Counted from the first letter of the stretch, positions 1-7,063 are shown. The stretch is 64,000 bases of DNA from a virus (IMGVR_UViG_3300017991_000105:1-64000), one strand, 5' to 3'. The notes: generated by a model from the sequence alone, not told the origin. Translations and numbers: made by a program.

Positions 1-115
1 CCTTCAGCGCTTTGACCTTGGCCACTACCACAGGGCCGCTTTTCTTGGCCGCCAGTTCTTCCAGTTCATCCCACATCACTTCCAAGTGTTCCGGGTTGAT
101 GGCTTCATTCATCAT
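1..115 (-). CDS. Partial small protein, continues off the left edge
   Basis: Only the first 38 codons lie in the window. The protein begins MMNEAINPEHLEV and continues with an acidic, helical-looking stretch and then KKSGPVVVAKVKALK. The start is one of two adjacent ATG codons, 3 to 8 bases after a GGAGAACAGG ribosome site. It overlaps the last 11 bases of the gene at 105-971, so it is probably translationally coupled to the zinc-finger cluster. I do not recognise it and its length is unknown. Confidence 0.6.
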   Translation of the reverse strand, partial: MMNEAINPEHLEVMWDELEELAAKKSGPVVVAKVKALK

Positions 116-971
116 CCTGTTCTCCTATGTGTTGGACTTTCCCGATCCCGCCCAGACCGTCCGGGTGGATCACCTGTTTCACTTCTCCGCCTTCCGTCAA
201 CATCACAGTCTCCCCTTGGGCCACGTGGTTCCTGACCCTGGCCAGTAGGTCATCCATCACCGTCTTCCCTTCAGCGTCCTTCAGGGTTCTGATGAAATCA
301 GCGTCCATCCAAGGGACTGTATACTGTACCAGCTCTGGTTCAGGTTTGGGGTCTTCTTGGGCCTGGTCATGGGCCTCTTGGGCCTTCAGTTGGTCCTCCG
401 CCTGGAAGATCTCCAGAAGCGTCTTTCCCGCCTCCTTCGCCATTTCCTCCACCACTTCCTTGGACGCCTCCACCAGCTCTTCCTTCTTCGCACCAATGGA
501 ACCTGGTGGATAGGTCAGGTTCCCCAGGGATGGCTTGGGAACTGGGCCTGTCATCAGACCAGGTGTAGCGCCTTGGGTAGCCAGCGCCTTCAATACGCTG
601 GACAGGAGATCCTGGCCTTGGATCTTGTCCTTCACGTCCTTCATGACGTGGACCATGGCCAGGGTCTGAAGGATTTCCATGTCTATGTCATGGCCGTTCA
701 GGATCTTCTCCAACTGAATGAAGAAACAGTTCAGACAGACCCAGGCTTCCCATTCATTGTCCTCCGTGTAGGGCTCCAAAGACGGAAGGGAACACATCCA
801 ACAGTAGGTACGAAGACAGCCAGGACAGACGTGGCCTGGGATGGCCACGGGGTTCCCCTGGTGGATGATAGCCTTGTCTGAATTCCCTTGACAACTCTGA
901 CAGGTGGGTTCCTTCGCCGTCTGGACCCACTTTTCCCTGGCTGTGGGTGGGTTTGTAGCCGTCTGGTTCAT
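105..971 (-). CDS. Cys-rich zinc-finger-like protein, 288 aa
   Basis: The function is unknown. Residues about 24-100 carry paired cysteines: CQSC, then CPGC-LRTYCWMC, then CLNC followed by FFIQLEKIL. The same spacing (CxxC, CxxC-x4-CxxH/C, CxxCF then a helix) occurs in the next three genes upstream, so this is the most diverged member of a tandem family. The rest is long and charged: a Glu/Lys/Ala-rich region around residues 155-215 and a C-terminal domain with the motif AEGKTVMDDLLARV. It ends 4 bases inside the following gene's neighbourhood with tight coupling on both sides (968/971 and 105/115). The family resemblance suggests a treble-clef or RING-like zinc-binding fold, which is inference; no catalytic residues are apparent. 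Confidence 0.8.
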   Translation of the reverse strand: MNQTATNPPTAREKWVQTAKEPTCQSCQGNSDKAIIHQGNPVAIPGHVCPGCLRTYCWMCSLPSLEPYTEDNEWEAWVCLNCFFIQLEKILNGHDIDMEILQTLAMVHVMKDVKDKIQGQDLLSSVLKALATQGATPGLMTGPVPKPSLGNLTYPPGSIGAKKEELVEASKEVVEEMAKEAGKTLLEIFQAEDQLKAQEAHDQAQEDPKPEPELVQYTVPWMDADFIRTLKDAEGKTVMDDLLARVRNHVAQGETVMLTEGGEVKQVIHPDGLGGIGKVQHIGEQDDE

Positions 972-1294
972 CCTAACACTCCCGTGATCTGGGACGGACT
1001 CTTCTTCCTGGCCATCTTCTTATTGAACCTGGAAAACCACCCATTTAGCTGGGACAGGGCTCCGTCATCCCCCTCCAGCGCCAGGGCTATCTCCGCACAG
1101 AAACAACTGGTACAGATCCACTGACTGGCCCACAGGGACATGGACTTGTGGTCAGGACAGACCTTCTTCCCACAGGCCCCACAGGAAGTCATACTGGATT
1201 GAACGTGGGTTCCGCAAACCTCACAGGCCGCCCAGGGGTCCCCACGGGAAGCTTGGTGGGTGTAGGGTGTAGCTGGTCCGTGTCTACTTCTCAT
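968..1294 (-). CDS. Small zinc-finger-like protein, 108 aa
   Basis: This is the shortest member of the tandem Cys-rich family. Its core is CEVCG, then CGACGKKVCPDH, then CTSCFCAEIALALEG, giving eight likely metal ligands (C2, C2, C/H, C2). Outside that core there is only a short basic N-terminus and a basic tail (FNKKMARKK). The start ATG follows AGGTAAACGAAA. The stop overlaps the start of the 288-residue paralogue by 4 bases. It could be a nucleic-acid or protein adaptor; no function can be assigned from sequence. Confidence 0.8.
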   Translation of the reverse strand: MRSRHGPATPYTHQASRGDPWAACEVCGTHVQSSMTSCGACGKKVCPDHKSMSLWASQWICTSCFCAEIALALEGDDGALSQLNGWFSRFNKKMARKKSPSQITGVLG

Positions 1295-1322
1295 TTTCGT
1301 TTACCTATCGCGTAAACCATTT

Positions 1323-1691
1323 TCACGCGAAGCCCTTTTGTGGTAGGTAGGTGTAGATGATCTCTTCACCCTTCCCTCTGTTCACCAAGCGTTCCACAGT
1401 GACATAGTGACCTTCCAGGATCATGGTGATCTCCGTGATGAAACAGGTGACACACTGTTTCCCCTTCATGGGGTAGCCGCGCCTGTTCATCCTGAACAGG
1501 ATGGGGGCTCTGTGATCAGGACAGGTCAACTTCTTACAGATGGGACAGGTCTTCATCAGGGACTCCGGTTCATCAGGTCCCAGCTTCCCATAGCCGACCC
1601 CACAGAATTCACAGGGGTAGTTCTCCTGGACCATCTCCGCCATGGCCAGGACTTTGTGTAGGCCCTTGGCCCGCTTCTTCCCCGCTGACAT
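1323..1691 (-). CDS. Zinc-finger-like protein, 122 aa
   Basis: This is the third member of the family, with CEFCGVGYG, CPICKKLTCPDHRAP and CVTCFITEITMILEG in the same order and spacing as its neighbours. The spacer between the first and second pairs is longer (about 20 residues). An in-frame TTG at 1709 could extend it by six residues and overlap the previous gene, but it has no good ribosome site, so the ATG at 1691 is preferred. The N-terminus is basic (SAGKKRAKG). Function unknown. Confidence 0.8.
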   Translation of the reverse strand: MSAGKKRAKGLHKVLAMAEMVQENYPCEFCGVGYGKLGPDEPESLMKTCPICKKLTCPDHRAPILFRMNRRGYPMKGKQCVTCFITEITMILEGHYVTVERLVNRGKGEEIIYTYLPQKGFA

Positions 1692-1701
1692 GGTCCTGAA
1701 C

Positions 1702-2322
1702 TTAGACAAGGGCCATCACCACTTCATCCGCGAAACAGGACGGACACACCCGCCTGTGGGCTTGTTTGTGATCCACCCTGGGGACCTGGTGTTCCCCACA
1801 GGTGATCCGTTTACACTTGGAACAGGCCACGGTGTTGATGGCCTTGTAGTAGACCAGCTTCCCGCAGAATTCACAGTTCCCTTGACGCCTCTGATCCTGT
1901 CCTGGACCTGGTCCCAACTGGGACCTGATCCTGTTCATACTGGCCGCCATGTTGTCCACATCAGCTCCTGTCTGTCTTCCTCCAGCCACCGGTGGGGCCA
2001 CCATGTCCCCCATCAGCGTGAAGGTCTCCCCACGGGACGCGGCCTCCGCTACCGCCTTGGCGTGGATCTCCAGAGCCTTGGCGTTCTCTTCCTCTTCCTT
2101 GAAGGAGTAGGCGTGAACGTCACTGACCGGCCAAAGCTTGACCGTTTCAGGTTCTGGGGGGAGCGCTGGCCGCTGGGCCATCTTTTCCACGTAGGCTTCC
2201 AGCTTTTCCCTGTCCTTGTCCAGCTCCGCCTGGAACGCCGCCTGGTCCTGGACGGGTTCCAGCTTCTCCGGTTTCGGGGTCCTCTTGAAGAGGCCCCTGG
2301 CCATGTCAAAGATCTTTGCCAT
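1702..2322 (-). CDS. Zinc-finger-like protein with long N-terminal helix, 206 aa
   Basis: This is the fourth member of the family. The finger is at the C-terminus (residues about 150-206): CEFCGKLVYY, CSKCKRITCGEHQVPR, CPSCFADEVVMAL. The first 95 residues are charged and probably helical (VQDQAAFQAELDKDREKLE), so this member carries an added coiled segment. The ATG follows GGGAAGTCACC. The match to the three downstream genes at CxxC-x4-CxxH and CxxCF-x2-E supports duplication within the phage. Function unknown. Confidence 0.8.
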   Translation of the reverse strand: MAKIFDMARGLFKRTPKPEKLEPVQDQAAFQAELDKDREKLEAYVEKMAQRPALPPEPETVKLWPVSDVHAYSFKEEEENAKALEIHAKAVAEAASRGETFTLMGDMVAPPVAGGRQTGADVDNMAASMNRIRSQLGPGPGQDQRRQGNCEFCGKLVYYKAINTVACSKCKRITCGEHQVPRVDHKQAHRRVCPSCFADEVVMALV

Positions 2323-2728
2323 GGTGACTTCCCAAGATCTTGACCACGTCTTTGATGTCCTGGATGGACCTGGCCCGCTCTTCAGCCTGGACGCCCGTTT
2401 CCACGCCCTTGGCTCTGGACGTTTCCAGCTCCTTGGTCAAATAGCCTGTCCTGTCCTTCAGCTCCCTCTTTTCCCGTTGTAGGTTGGCCACGTGTTCTTC
2501 AAGCGTGGCTATCCGCTGACCGCGTTCATCCAGGGCCTTCAGGTGACGGTTCCTTTCATCTACCGCCGCGTCATGGTCCGCCTTCAGCCGTTCGTCCTGG
2601 TCCACTATAGACTCCATCTGTTTCTTCAGGGAGTCTATTTCTTGTTTCAGCGTGTCATTCTCTTCTCTGGCCTGGGTAGCCACCAGCTCCCAGTTCACGC
2701 CGTCATTCTTCTGTGTGTGTTCTTCCAC
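2306..2728 (-). CDS. Coiled-coil protein, 140 aa
   Basis: Nearly the whole protein reads as a continuous coiled coil: heptad-like patterns run from about residue 15 to 115 (ENDTLKQEIDSLKKQMESI, LEEHVANLQREKRELKDR). It has no cysteines and no membrane segment. The start is a GTG preceded by GGAGGCGGGCTATC, lying inside the end of the upstream gene (26-base overlap). It overlaps the zinc-finger gene downstream by 17 bases, so the two are likely co-translated. Function unknown; it may be an oligomeric scaffold for its neighbours. Confidence 0.75.
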   Translation of the reverse strand: MEEHTQKNDGVNWELVATQAREENDTLKQEIDSLKKQMESIVDQDERLKADHDAAVDERNRHLKALDERGQRIATLEEHVANLQREKRELKDRTGYLTKELETSRAKGVETGVQAEERARSIQDIKDVVKILGSHHGKDL

Positions 2729-3176
2729 GATAGCCCGCCTCCATCAGGATCTGTTCCCTGACTTCTTCGTCTGGCTCTGTGAACGCCCTGGCCAGCTCTG
2801 TGATCCTTGGGTCAACATCCTTCCCCAGCCCCTGAAGGAAGACCTCCATGACATACTGGGTGAAGCGTTCCGCCTCTTCATCACTTTCAATCCCCAGAAG
2901 GAAGGAGCCAAGAGACCCGAAGCCGAACACACAGCCCACCTTCATCATGGAGTCCGCCCTGGACAGGACGCCGCCTTCCGTGACCGCCTCCGCGAAATTG
3001 ACCGCGTGGGTTTCAATGACCTCTATCAGGTTGGCCTTGTATTCTTCGCCCTTCCTGATGTCGATGGGGAGCGCCTTCTTCGTGGACTTCTTCGTGGTCT
3101 TCTTCTTGGCCGCCTTCTTGGGGGTGGCTGGTCTGGCCTTCCCGGCCGTCTTCCGTCTGGGGGCTTTCTTTGCCAT
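2703..3176 (-). CDS. Protein with histone-like basic tail, 157 aa
   Basis: The first 38 residues are almost only Lys, Ala, Arg, Thr and Pro (MAKKAPRRKTAGKARPATPK), resembling an H1-type DNA-binding tail. The following domain (residues 40-145) is helical with a Gly-rich turn (VFGFGSLGSFLLG). That domain resembles the two genes directly upstream (3189-3614 and 3631-4107) in the pattern of a glycine-rich hydrophobic helix, a spaced acidic helix and a DPRI/EPLV/HPVI element, suggesting distant paralogy. The ATG follows AAAGGAAGCCAAC. A role in coating DNA is plausible for the tail, but is inference. Confidence 0.75.
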   Translation of the reverse strand: MAKKAPRRKTAGKARPATPKKAAKKKTTKKSTKKALPIDIRKGEEYKANLIEVIETHAVNFAEAVTEGGVLSRADSMMKVGCVFGFGSLGSFLLGIESDEEAERFTQYVMEVFLQGLGKDVDPRITELARAFTEPDEEVREQILMEAGYRGRTHTEE

Positions 3177-3188
3177 GTTGGCTTCCTT

Positions 3189-3614
3189 TCAGTTGGGTGG
3201 TTCCGCTGGGTCCGCCTGGGGCTCCTGTACGATCATGGGACCCGTCATCATCTTGATCTGGGCTTCCGTGGCCTTCTCCAGGTGGCTCCTGGCTTCTTCC
3301 GCGTCCGCCGCCATATAGGCCCTGGAAAAGTGAACCAGGGGTTCATGTTTCTCCTGGTCAATGTGTTCCAGGAAGGCCGTGTAGGCCGTGGTCACAACTT
3401 CGTCCAGCCCTTCAGCCGTCTGGACGCCCAGTCTGAAGGCCACAAACTTGGCCACTCCAAACAGTTGGCCAGACAGCCGTCCGTAGTCCATTGGGGCCGC
3501 CAGATTGTTGATGATCTGGGCTTCCTGGACGGAAAAGTCCGTCATCATCTTGAACAGTATATCCTTCAGGGCCGTCCTGGCCGCTTCTTTGTCAACTCCC
3601 TCTGGAACCATCAT
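3189..3614 (-). CDS. Helical protein of unknown function, 141 aa
   Basis: This is an all-helical, mildly acidic protein with the core GRLSGQLFGVAKFVAFRLG, an acidic middle helix and HEPLVHFSRAYMA. The order of these elements matches the adjacent genes on both sides, so the three look like a diverged tandem family. The start is an ATGATG pair after AGGAGGACAGG, a strong ribosome site. A short Pro/Glu tail ends the protein. I do not recognise a known family. Confidence 0.75.
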   Translation of the reverse strand: MMVPEGVDKEAARTALKDILFKMMTDFSVQEAQIINNLAAPMDYGRLSGQLFGVAKFVAFRLGVQTAEGLDEVVTTAYTAFLEHIDQEKHEPLVHFSRAYMAADAEEARSHLEKATEAQIKMMTGPMIVQEPQADPAEPPN

Positions 3615-3630
3615 CCTGTCCTCCTGTCCT

Positions 3631-4107
3631 TCAGTTCATGCTGGGGGTCAGTACCTGTCCTATGATCTTCCGCGTGGTCTCCTGGTCAGGTGGCCGGGGA
3701 TAGCCCGCCTTTTCGTGGATAGCGCCAGCCTCCATCATCATCACATAGATGGCCTCCTGGACAGCCGCCTGACACTCCTTGGGTTCTTTGCTGAACATGG
3801 TAGTGGCGTAGTTCAACATGTGGGGGATGACTGGATGGATGGGCCGTCCTTCGTCCACGTAGGACTGAACCACGGTCCTAACCAGGTCCCCAGGATCTGA
3901 AGCCGCCGTGTCCGTGGGGTCCATCCGCCACCGGATGAAGGCCAGGAACAGAGCCCCGCCTATCAGCGTTCCCACTTCGTAGAGCCAGGACGCCGGGTGG
4001 AGCGCTTCCCCTGACTTGGTCTGTTCCGCGTAGCTCTGATGACTCTGGGCCAGGGCCGCCGCGTAGCGTCCCAGGATCTTCTTCAGTTCATCCAGTTGGA
4101 TCTTCAT
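3631..4107 (-). CDS. Helical protein of unknown function, 158 aa
   Basis: The protein starts with an amphipathic region (MKIQLDELKKILGRYAAAL), then the glycine-rich element LYEVGTLIGGALFLAFIRW, an acidic stretch, and HPVIPHMLNYATTMFS. This order is shared with the next two genes downstream. The GGALFLAFIRW stretch is hydrophobic but too short to be confident of a membrane helix. It overlaps the upstream zinc-binding gene by 20 bases and starts after GGAGGAACGGGACC. Function unknown. Confidence 0.75.
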   Translation of the reverse strand: MKIQLDELKKILGRYAAALAQSHQSYAEQTKSGEALHPASWLYEVGTLIGGALFLAFIRWRMDPTDTAASDPGDLVRTVVQSYVDEGRPIHPVIPHMLNYATTMFSKEPKECQAAVQEAIYVMMMEAGAIHEKAGYPRPPDQETTRKIIGQVLTPSMN

Positions 4108-4564
4108 GGTCCCGTTCCTCCGCCAAACAGTTCAGACAGATCAGGTTCCCATCCACAGGAGCGTGGGGACCCCTGGGACCATTCTTGAATAGCGCGTTAT
4201 ATCGAAGCGCCACCCCGTTGGGAAGCTTGACCTTCAGCGCCTTCTCTGACTTGTCATAGCCACAGACGGAACAGGACCCGCCCAACAGGTCAATCAAAGA
4301 CAGCCACCTGTTCAGCTTGTCCTTCCGCTGGGCCGCCTGGTAACAGGACCTACAGACCTGATAGTGTTTCTGGCCGCGCCTGAATTCGTCCAGGTTCTTG
4401 TCCTCCTGACACTCCAGACACATCCTGATCCGCTCCCCCTTCACAGGGGGCTTGACGGACTTGGTCCTGGGAGCGTAGGGCTTGCAATCGGGACACACCT
4501 TCCGCGTCAAGCTGGCCAGCTTGAACTCCCGTCCACAGCGTTCACAGATAGCCATCTTGGACAT
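4088..4564 (-). CDS. Multi-zinc-finger protein with HNH-like C-terminal ribbon, 158 aa
   Basis: Three cysteine modules are visible: CERCG...CPDC (residues 7-28), CLEC...CRSC (49-74) and CSVCG...CLNC (about 96-143). The last pair frames a region (GGSCSVCGYDK to GNLICLNCLAEE) that resembles the metal-binding frame of HNH endonucleases, but I do not see the catalytic His-Asn-His set, so nuclease activity is not claimed. The ATG follows GGAGGAATAG directly after the stop of the membrane protein gene. It is distinct from the tandem finger family further downstream, though equally Cys-rich. Confidence 0.75.
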   Translation of the reverse strand: MSKMAICERCGREFKLASLTRKVCPDCKPYAPRTKSVKPPVKGERIRMCLECQEDKNLDEFRRGQKHYQVCRSCYQAAQRKDKLNRWLSLIDLLGGSCSVCGYDKSEKALKVKLPNGVALRYNALFKNGPRGPHAPVDGNLICLNCLAEERDHEDPTG

Positions 4565-4927
4565 CTATTCCTCCGTTTCTTCGTCCTCCTGGTCCTCCAG
4601 GACTGGGACTTCTATCTGGTCTACCTCCACGCCCTGGGGAAGGAACCAAACACCTGGGAACCTGGGGTCTGTGTCCACCTGGTCAGGGGTACATCCGAAG
4701 ACCAAGGTGACCGCCGCCGTGACGGGGACCGTTTCGGAAGTCAGCTCCGTGACCGTCCACAGGTCATCATTGGAGTCCCGCATGGTTTCCCCTATGATCG
4801 TGGAGGATACATAGCGCCTGTTCACGCCACACACCCAAGCCGTCAGGATCACTGTCACGATCCCCAGCGCCACGATGGCGAACAGAACCGGGACCAGTAA
4901 CGGGTTCAAGACTTCATACAGTTCCAC
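4565..4927 (-). CDS. Single-pass membrane protein, 120 aa
   Basis: A long hydrophobic segment at about residues 10-32 (VPVLFAIVALGIVTVILTAW) is followed by a Thr/Val-rich soluble domain and an acidic C-terminus ending EDEETEE. The reading frame is open further upstream, but an upstream ATG at 5020 lies inside the tRNA gene and is rejected. The GTG at 4927 has AGGGAG seven bases ahead and is the best start. Function unknown; the topology is likely N-in with an acidic exterior or periplasmic domain, or the reverse. Confidence 0.7.
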   Translation of the reverse strand: MELYEVLNPLLVPVLFAIVALGIVTVILTAWVCGVNRRYVSSTIIGETMRDSNDDLWTVTELTSETVPVTAAVTLVFGCTPDQVDTDPRFPGVWFLPQGVEVDQIEVPVLEDQEDEETEE

Positions 4928-4974
4928 CTTCTTCTCCCTTCGTGTTGGGCCTCTGGCCCGTTTCGTGTTCAGGA

Positions 4975-5047
4975 TAGCCCCAGGGGGAATTGAACCCGCC
5001 GCTACATGGGTGAAAACCATGTGTCCTATCCACTGGACTATGGGGCC
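4975..5047 (-). tRNA. tRNA-Glu (UUC)
   Basis: A 73-base cloverleaf can be folded on the minus strand: acceptor stem GGCCCCA with TGGGGCT, D stem GTCC/GGAC, anticodon stem CATGG/CCATG with loop TTTTCAC giving anticodon UUC, then T loop TTCAATT. The discriminator base is A and the CCA end is not encoded. The T stem (GCGGG with CCCCC) has one C-C mismatch at its second pair, and the acceptor ends in a G-T pair. It is embedded between small genes of the left operon, so it is probably processed from the operon transcript. It would read GAA and GAG, both heavily used in these acidic proteins. Confidence 0.85.
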
Positions 5048-5053
5048 TTGTGT

Positions 5054-5290
5054 TCACCTGTTCCATGGTTTACAGAACGATCCTGGCCAACTGGCCCAGA
5101 CAGAGTCCCCTTCTTCAAAACAGGGGTCATACACCGCCCAGCCCGTGGCGTCATCGTGGTAGAACAGTTCAGCTTCTCCGCTGATGATCTTGTCCTTCAG
5201 GTCCGGGTCCTTGTGGCTTGTGATCTGACTTTCAACGTAGACAGCCTTCCGTCCGTCCGCGAAGACCACCAGATAGGTCTTTTCAGGCAT
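5054..5290 (-). CDS. Small acidic protein, 78 aa
   Basis: This small soluble protein begins MPEKTYLVVFADGRKAVYVE and ends in a Trp-rich segment (GWAVYDPCFEEGDSVWASW). It starts at an ATG after AAAGGAGGCGGAAGG, inside the end of the 40-residue membrane peptide gene (8-base overlap), and ends seven bases before the tRNA. The fold looks like a small beta-sheet domain. I do not recognise it. Confidence 0.7.
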   Translation of the reverse strand: MPEKTYLVVFADGRKAVYVESQITSHKDPDLKDKIISGEAELFYHDDATGWAVYDPCFEEGDSVWASWPGSFCKPWNR

Positions 5291-5405
5291 CCTTCCGCCT
5301 CCTTTCCTCCGCCCCCACGCCGTTGGCGTGGAGGAATAGAAGGAGTAGGAGCCCGAAGGCCCCTACTCCAAGTCCTAGCTTGACCAAGATGATCCAAAAG
5401 TCCAC
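5283..5405 (-). CDS. 40-aa single-pass membrane peptide
   Basis: A GTG at 5405, two bases after the upstream stop, opens a 40-codon frame. It encodes one hydrophobic segment (WIILVKLGLGVGAFGLLLLL) followed by a charged tail (GAEERRRKDA). The downstream gene begins inside its last codons (ATG overlapping the TGA), a coupling pattern typical of this genome. Leucine codons in the helix are mainly CTC, CTA and CTT, never CTG before C. It fills what would otherwise be a 116-base gap. Function unknown; it may be a small membrane regulator. Confidence 0.6.
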   Translation of the reverse strand: MDFWIILVKLGLGVGAFGLLLLLFLHANGVGAEERRRKDA

Positions 5406-5406
5406 T

Positions 5407-5694
5407 TCAGTCCGCCTTGATCTGGGTTTCTTTCAGGTTGGGGAGCCTGTGGAAAGGCTTTTCCCCGCCCGCCAACATCCTGGACAGCCACCGGTATTCT
5501 TCAATGGTCCGTTCAGCCGCTACCAGCTTGGCCTTGGTGTCCCTGGCCGCCTGGTTCTCCGTCTGAAGATGGACCATCACCTGTTGGTTGGCCTCCAGGG
5601 CCTTGGCGTTGGTGTCTTCCAGCTCCTGAACCTTGGCTTCAAGCTCCTGGATCGTCTCCAATAGCTGGGCCTTGGTTTGTGTAGTGTCTGACAA
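5407..5694 (-). CDS. Small coiled-coil protein, 95 aa
   Basis: Residues about 8-70 form a clear coiled coil (QLLETIQELEAKVQELEDTN and onward), followed by a short tail (GGEKPFHRLPNLKETQIKAD). The start is a TTG preceded by GGAGAAAGGACTGACT; no ATG is available near the beginning. The gene is followed after one base by the 40-residue membrane peptide, so both may act together. Function unknown. Confidence 0.7.
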   Translation of the reverse strand: MSDTTQTKAQLLETIQELEAKVQELEDTNAKALEANQQVMVHLQTENQAARDTKAKLVAAERTIEEYRWLSRMLAGGEKPFHRLPNLKETQIKAD

Positions 5695-5734
5695 AGTCAG
5701 TCCTTTCTCCGCGTGGGGGTTCTTGGGTTTGGGT

Positions 5735-6205
5735 TTAGCTGTCCAGGCCCTGGTTCCCTACGGAAGCCTGGAACTGATCCTGAAGGGGACCGTCCACCTT
5801 CGCCTGGTTGTCAGGGAGTCCCTGGCGCTCTTCCTCCTGGGGCTCTTCAGCCTCCTGGGGCTCTTCCGCGTCCGTGGGTTCCCCCAGCTCCGCGTCTTTA
5901 TCCAGAAGGTCCTGGATGATCCCCACGATGAACTCCAGGATGTCCTTCAGGACCTCCATGTCAAAGAAGTCCTTGACATTCAAGGAGAACGCCTTGGCCT
6001 CCATGGGGGTGGCGTTGGGAAGGTCTCTGACCTCCGCCTTCAGCTCCCCCGCTCCAGCCGGAAGCGTGATCTCCAGGTCCAGATCCTTCCTGGGCCTGTC
6101 CACGTGGACCCGACATTTCACCGGGCCGCCTTGTCCGTCCGCGTGGAACGATAGTTCCACGTCTTTCCCGTCAACCGTCTTCGTGTAGCTTAACAGCTCC
6201 GCCAT
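5735..6205 (-). CDS. Acidic protein of unknown function, 156 aa
   Basis: The N-terminal half looks like a beta-rich domain (YTKTVDGKDVELSFHADG, then VDRPRKDLDLEITLPAGAG). The middle is a helix (FFDMEVLKDILEFIVGIIQD), and the C-terminus has an imperfect AEEPQEAEEPQEEE acidic repeat. The ATG follows GGAAAGGAAGACCAC. There is no membrane segment and no recognised family. Confidence 0.7.
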   Translation of the reverse strand: MAELLSYTKTVDGKDVELSFHADGQGGPVKCRVHVDRPRKDLDLEITLPAGAGELKAEVRDLPNATPMEAKAFSLNVKDFFDMEVLKDILEFIVGIIQDLLDKDAELGEPTDAEEPQEAEEPQEEERQGLPDNQAKVDGPLQDQFQASVGNQGLDS

Positions 6206-6254
6206 GTGGTCTTCCTTTCCGTGTTCGTTTCAGTGTGACGTGTGACTAGGGTGT

Positions 6255-6428
6255 CTATGAAGACTGGTGTGGGTCTAGCTCTTCCAATGCCTCCATGATC
6301 TGAGGGATCAGCCGTAGGTCATAGGGGACCCCGTTTCCCTTGGTTTCGTAGTCAGGAAGGGGGTAGTCCTCCAAGAGCGTCCCGTTCTCCAGGGATGTTT
6401 TAACCTGTTCAGTTGTGGGAAGTGACAT
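6255..6428 (-). CDS. Small protein, 57 aa
   Basis: An open frame of 57 codons fills the space between two longer genes. It begins MSLPTTEQVKTSLENGTLLE and ends EALEELDPHQSS. Its ATG lies inside the last codons of the upstream 71-residue gene (20-base overlap). Composition is soluble and acidic. Coding support comes from the frame, the absence of GCA/TGC as elsewhere, and the overlap arrangement; there is no strong ribosome site, so confidence is moderate. Confidence 0.5.
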   Translation of the reverse strand: MSLPTTEQVKTSLENGTLLEDYPLPDYETKGNGVPYDLRLIPQIMEALEELDPHQSS

Positions 6429-6624
6429 GTTGGCCCCTTTCGGTTCTCTGGTCTAGCGGAAGGTCACACCTTTCATCATACCGCTTGACCTTGACGAAGG
6501 GTAGACAGGACGGGTCCGTCCACGCCAGGACCTCCTGGAGATGTTGCTGGCGTGAAGGGATGTTCCTGTTGATCTTGGCTACACAGCGCCCGTCATCTGT
6601 TCTACATCCAATACGTTCACACAT
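6409..6624 (-). CDS. Small Cys-containing protein, 71 aa
   Basis: The start ATG overlaps the stop of the XRE repressor gene by 8 bases (ATGTGTGA arrangement), indicating coupling. The protein begins MCERIGCRTDDGRCVAKINR and contains five cysteines and several Arg/Lys residues. It is too short to place in a family. It is probably expressed with the repressor from promoter A. Confidence 0.55.
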   Translation of the reverse strand: MCERIGCRTDDGRCVAKINRNIPSRQQHLQEVLAWTDPSCLPFVKVKRYDERCDLPLDQRTERGQHVTSHN

Positions 6625-6994
6625 TGTCCTTCCCCTTGGTGGGTTTCCTGATGACCCGCCGCTTGGGCCTCTTCTCTTCTGTCAGTAGCTGGGACCGTGA
6701 AATGGTCCTGGAGAACTTCTTGGGTGGTTTCACGCCTGAAGCCTGGTCTACAGGAACTCCAAACAGTTCATCCAAGGAGATCTCCAGCGCGTCCGCTATC
6801 TGGAGCGCCATGTGGATGTTCATCAGTGAACCCGTCTTCAAGCCCTTGGTGACAGAGCCATAGCTGACTCCCACGATCCGCGCCAGCTCCGCCTTGGTAC
6901 TGATCCCCACGTCCATCATGGCCTCTTCCAGCCTGTTGACGTAGCGCCTGTTCAGGTCTGACCGGATCTCCTTGAAGCTTGGGGTCTTCGCCAT
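6617..6994 (-). CDS. XRE-family helix-turn-helix repressor, 125 aa
   Basis: Residues about 15-80 fit an XRE/Cro-type HTH: KAELARIVGVSYGSVTKGLK forms helices 2 and 3, followed by IADALEISLDELFGVP, the usual end of the domain. The C-terminus is basic (RPKRRVIRKPTKGK) with no peptidase (LexA-like) domain, so cleavage-based induction is unlikely. It is the first gene after promoter A, and a perfect inverted repeat overlaps that promoter's -35 box, which fits autoregulation. It probably controls the left operon of small proteins. It could equally be a Cro-like regulator; nothing in the window proves lysogeny. Confidence 0.85.
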   Translation of the reverse strand: MAKTPSFKEIRSDLNRRYVNRLEEAMMDVGISTKAELARIVGVSYGSVTKGLKTGSLMNIHMALQIADALEISLDELFGVPVDQASGVKPPKKFSRTISRSQLLTEEKRPKRRVIRKPTKGKDNV

Positions 6995-7034
6995 GTAGAC
7001 GTTCCTTCAGTGTAAAATTTCGTCTTATGTCACT

Positions 7035-7063
7035 ACTATAGCCCGGGGCGGAAATCTTGTCAA
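7035..7063 (-). promoter_or_regulatory. Promoter A, sigma-70 type
   Basis: On the minus strand a perfect -35 TTGACA (7058-7063) is separated by 17 bases from -10 TATAGT (7035-7040), with the expected start near 7028, about 34 bases before the XRE start codon. The -35 is preceded by CTTTTTCC, the same module found at promoters B, C and D. Confidence 0.85.

Noticed and set aside
1642-2343. Long plus-strand open frame
   Set aside because: It mirrors the codon structure of the minus-strand zinc-finger gene, has no ribosome site and its translation is low-complexity. The same holds for other long plus-strand frames such as 42516-43325 and 2652-3665.
4088-4564. HNH endonuclease
   Set aside because: Only the CxxC frame is present; the catalytic His and Asn residues of HNH enzymes are not found.
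4928-5020. N-terminal extension of the membrane protein at 4565 up to an ATG at 5020
   Set aside because: The extension would be encoded inside the tRNA-Glu gene; the GTG at 4927 has a good ribosome site.
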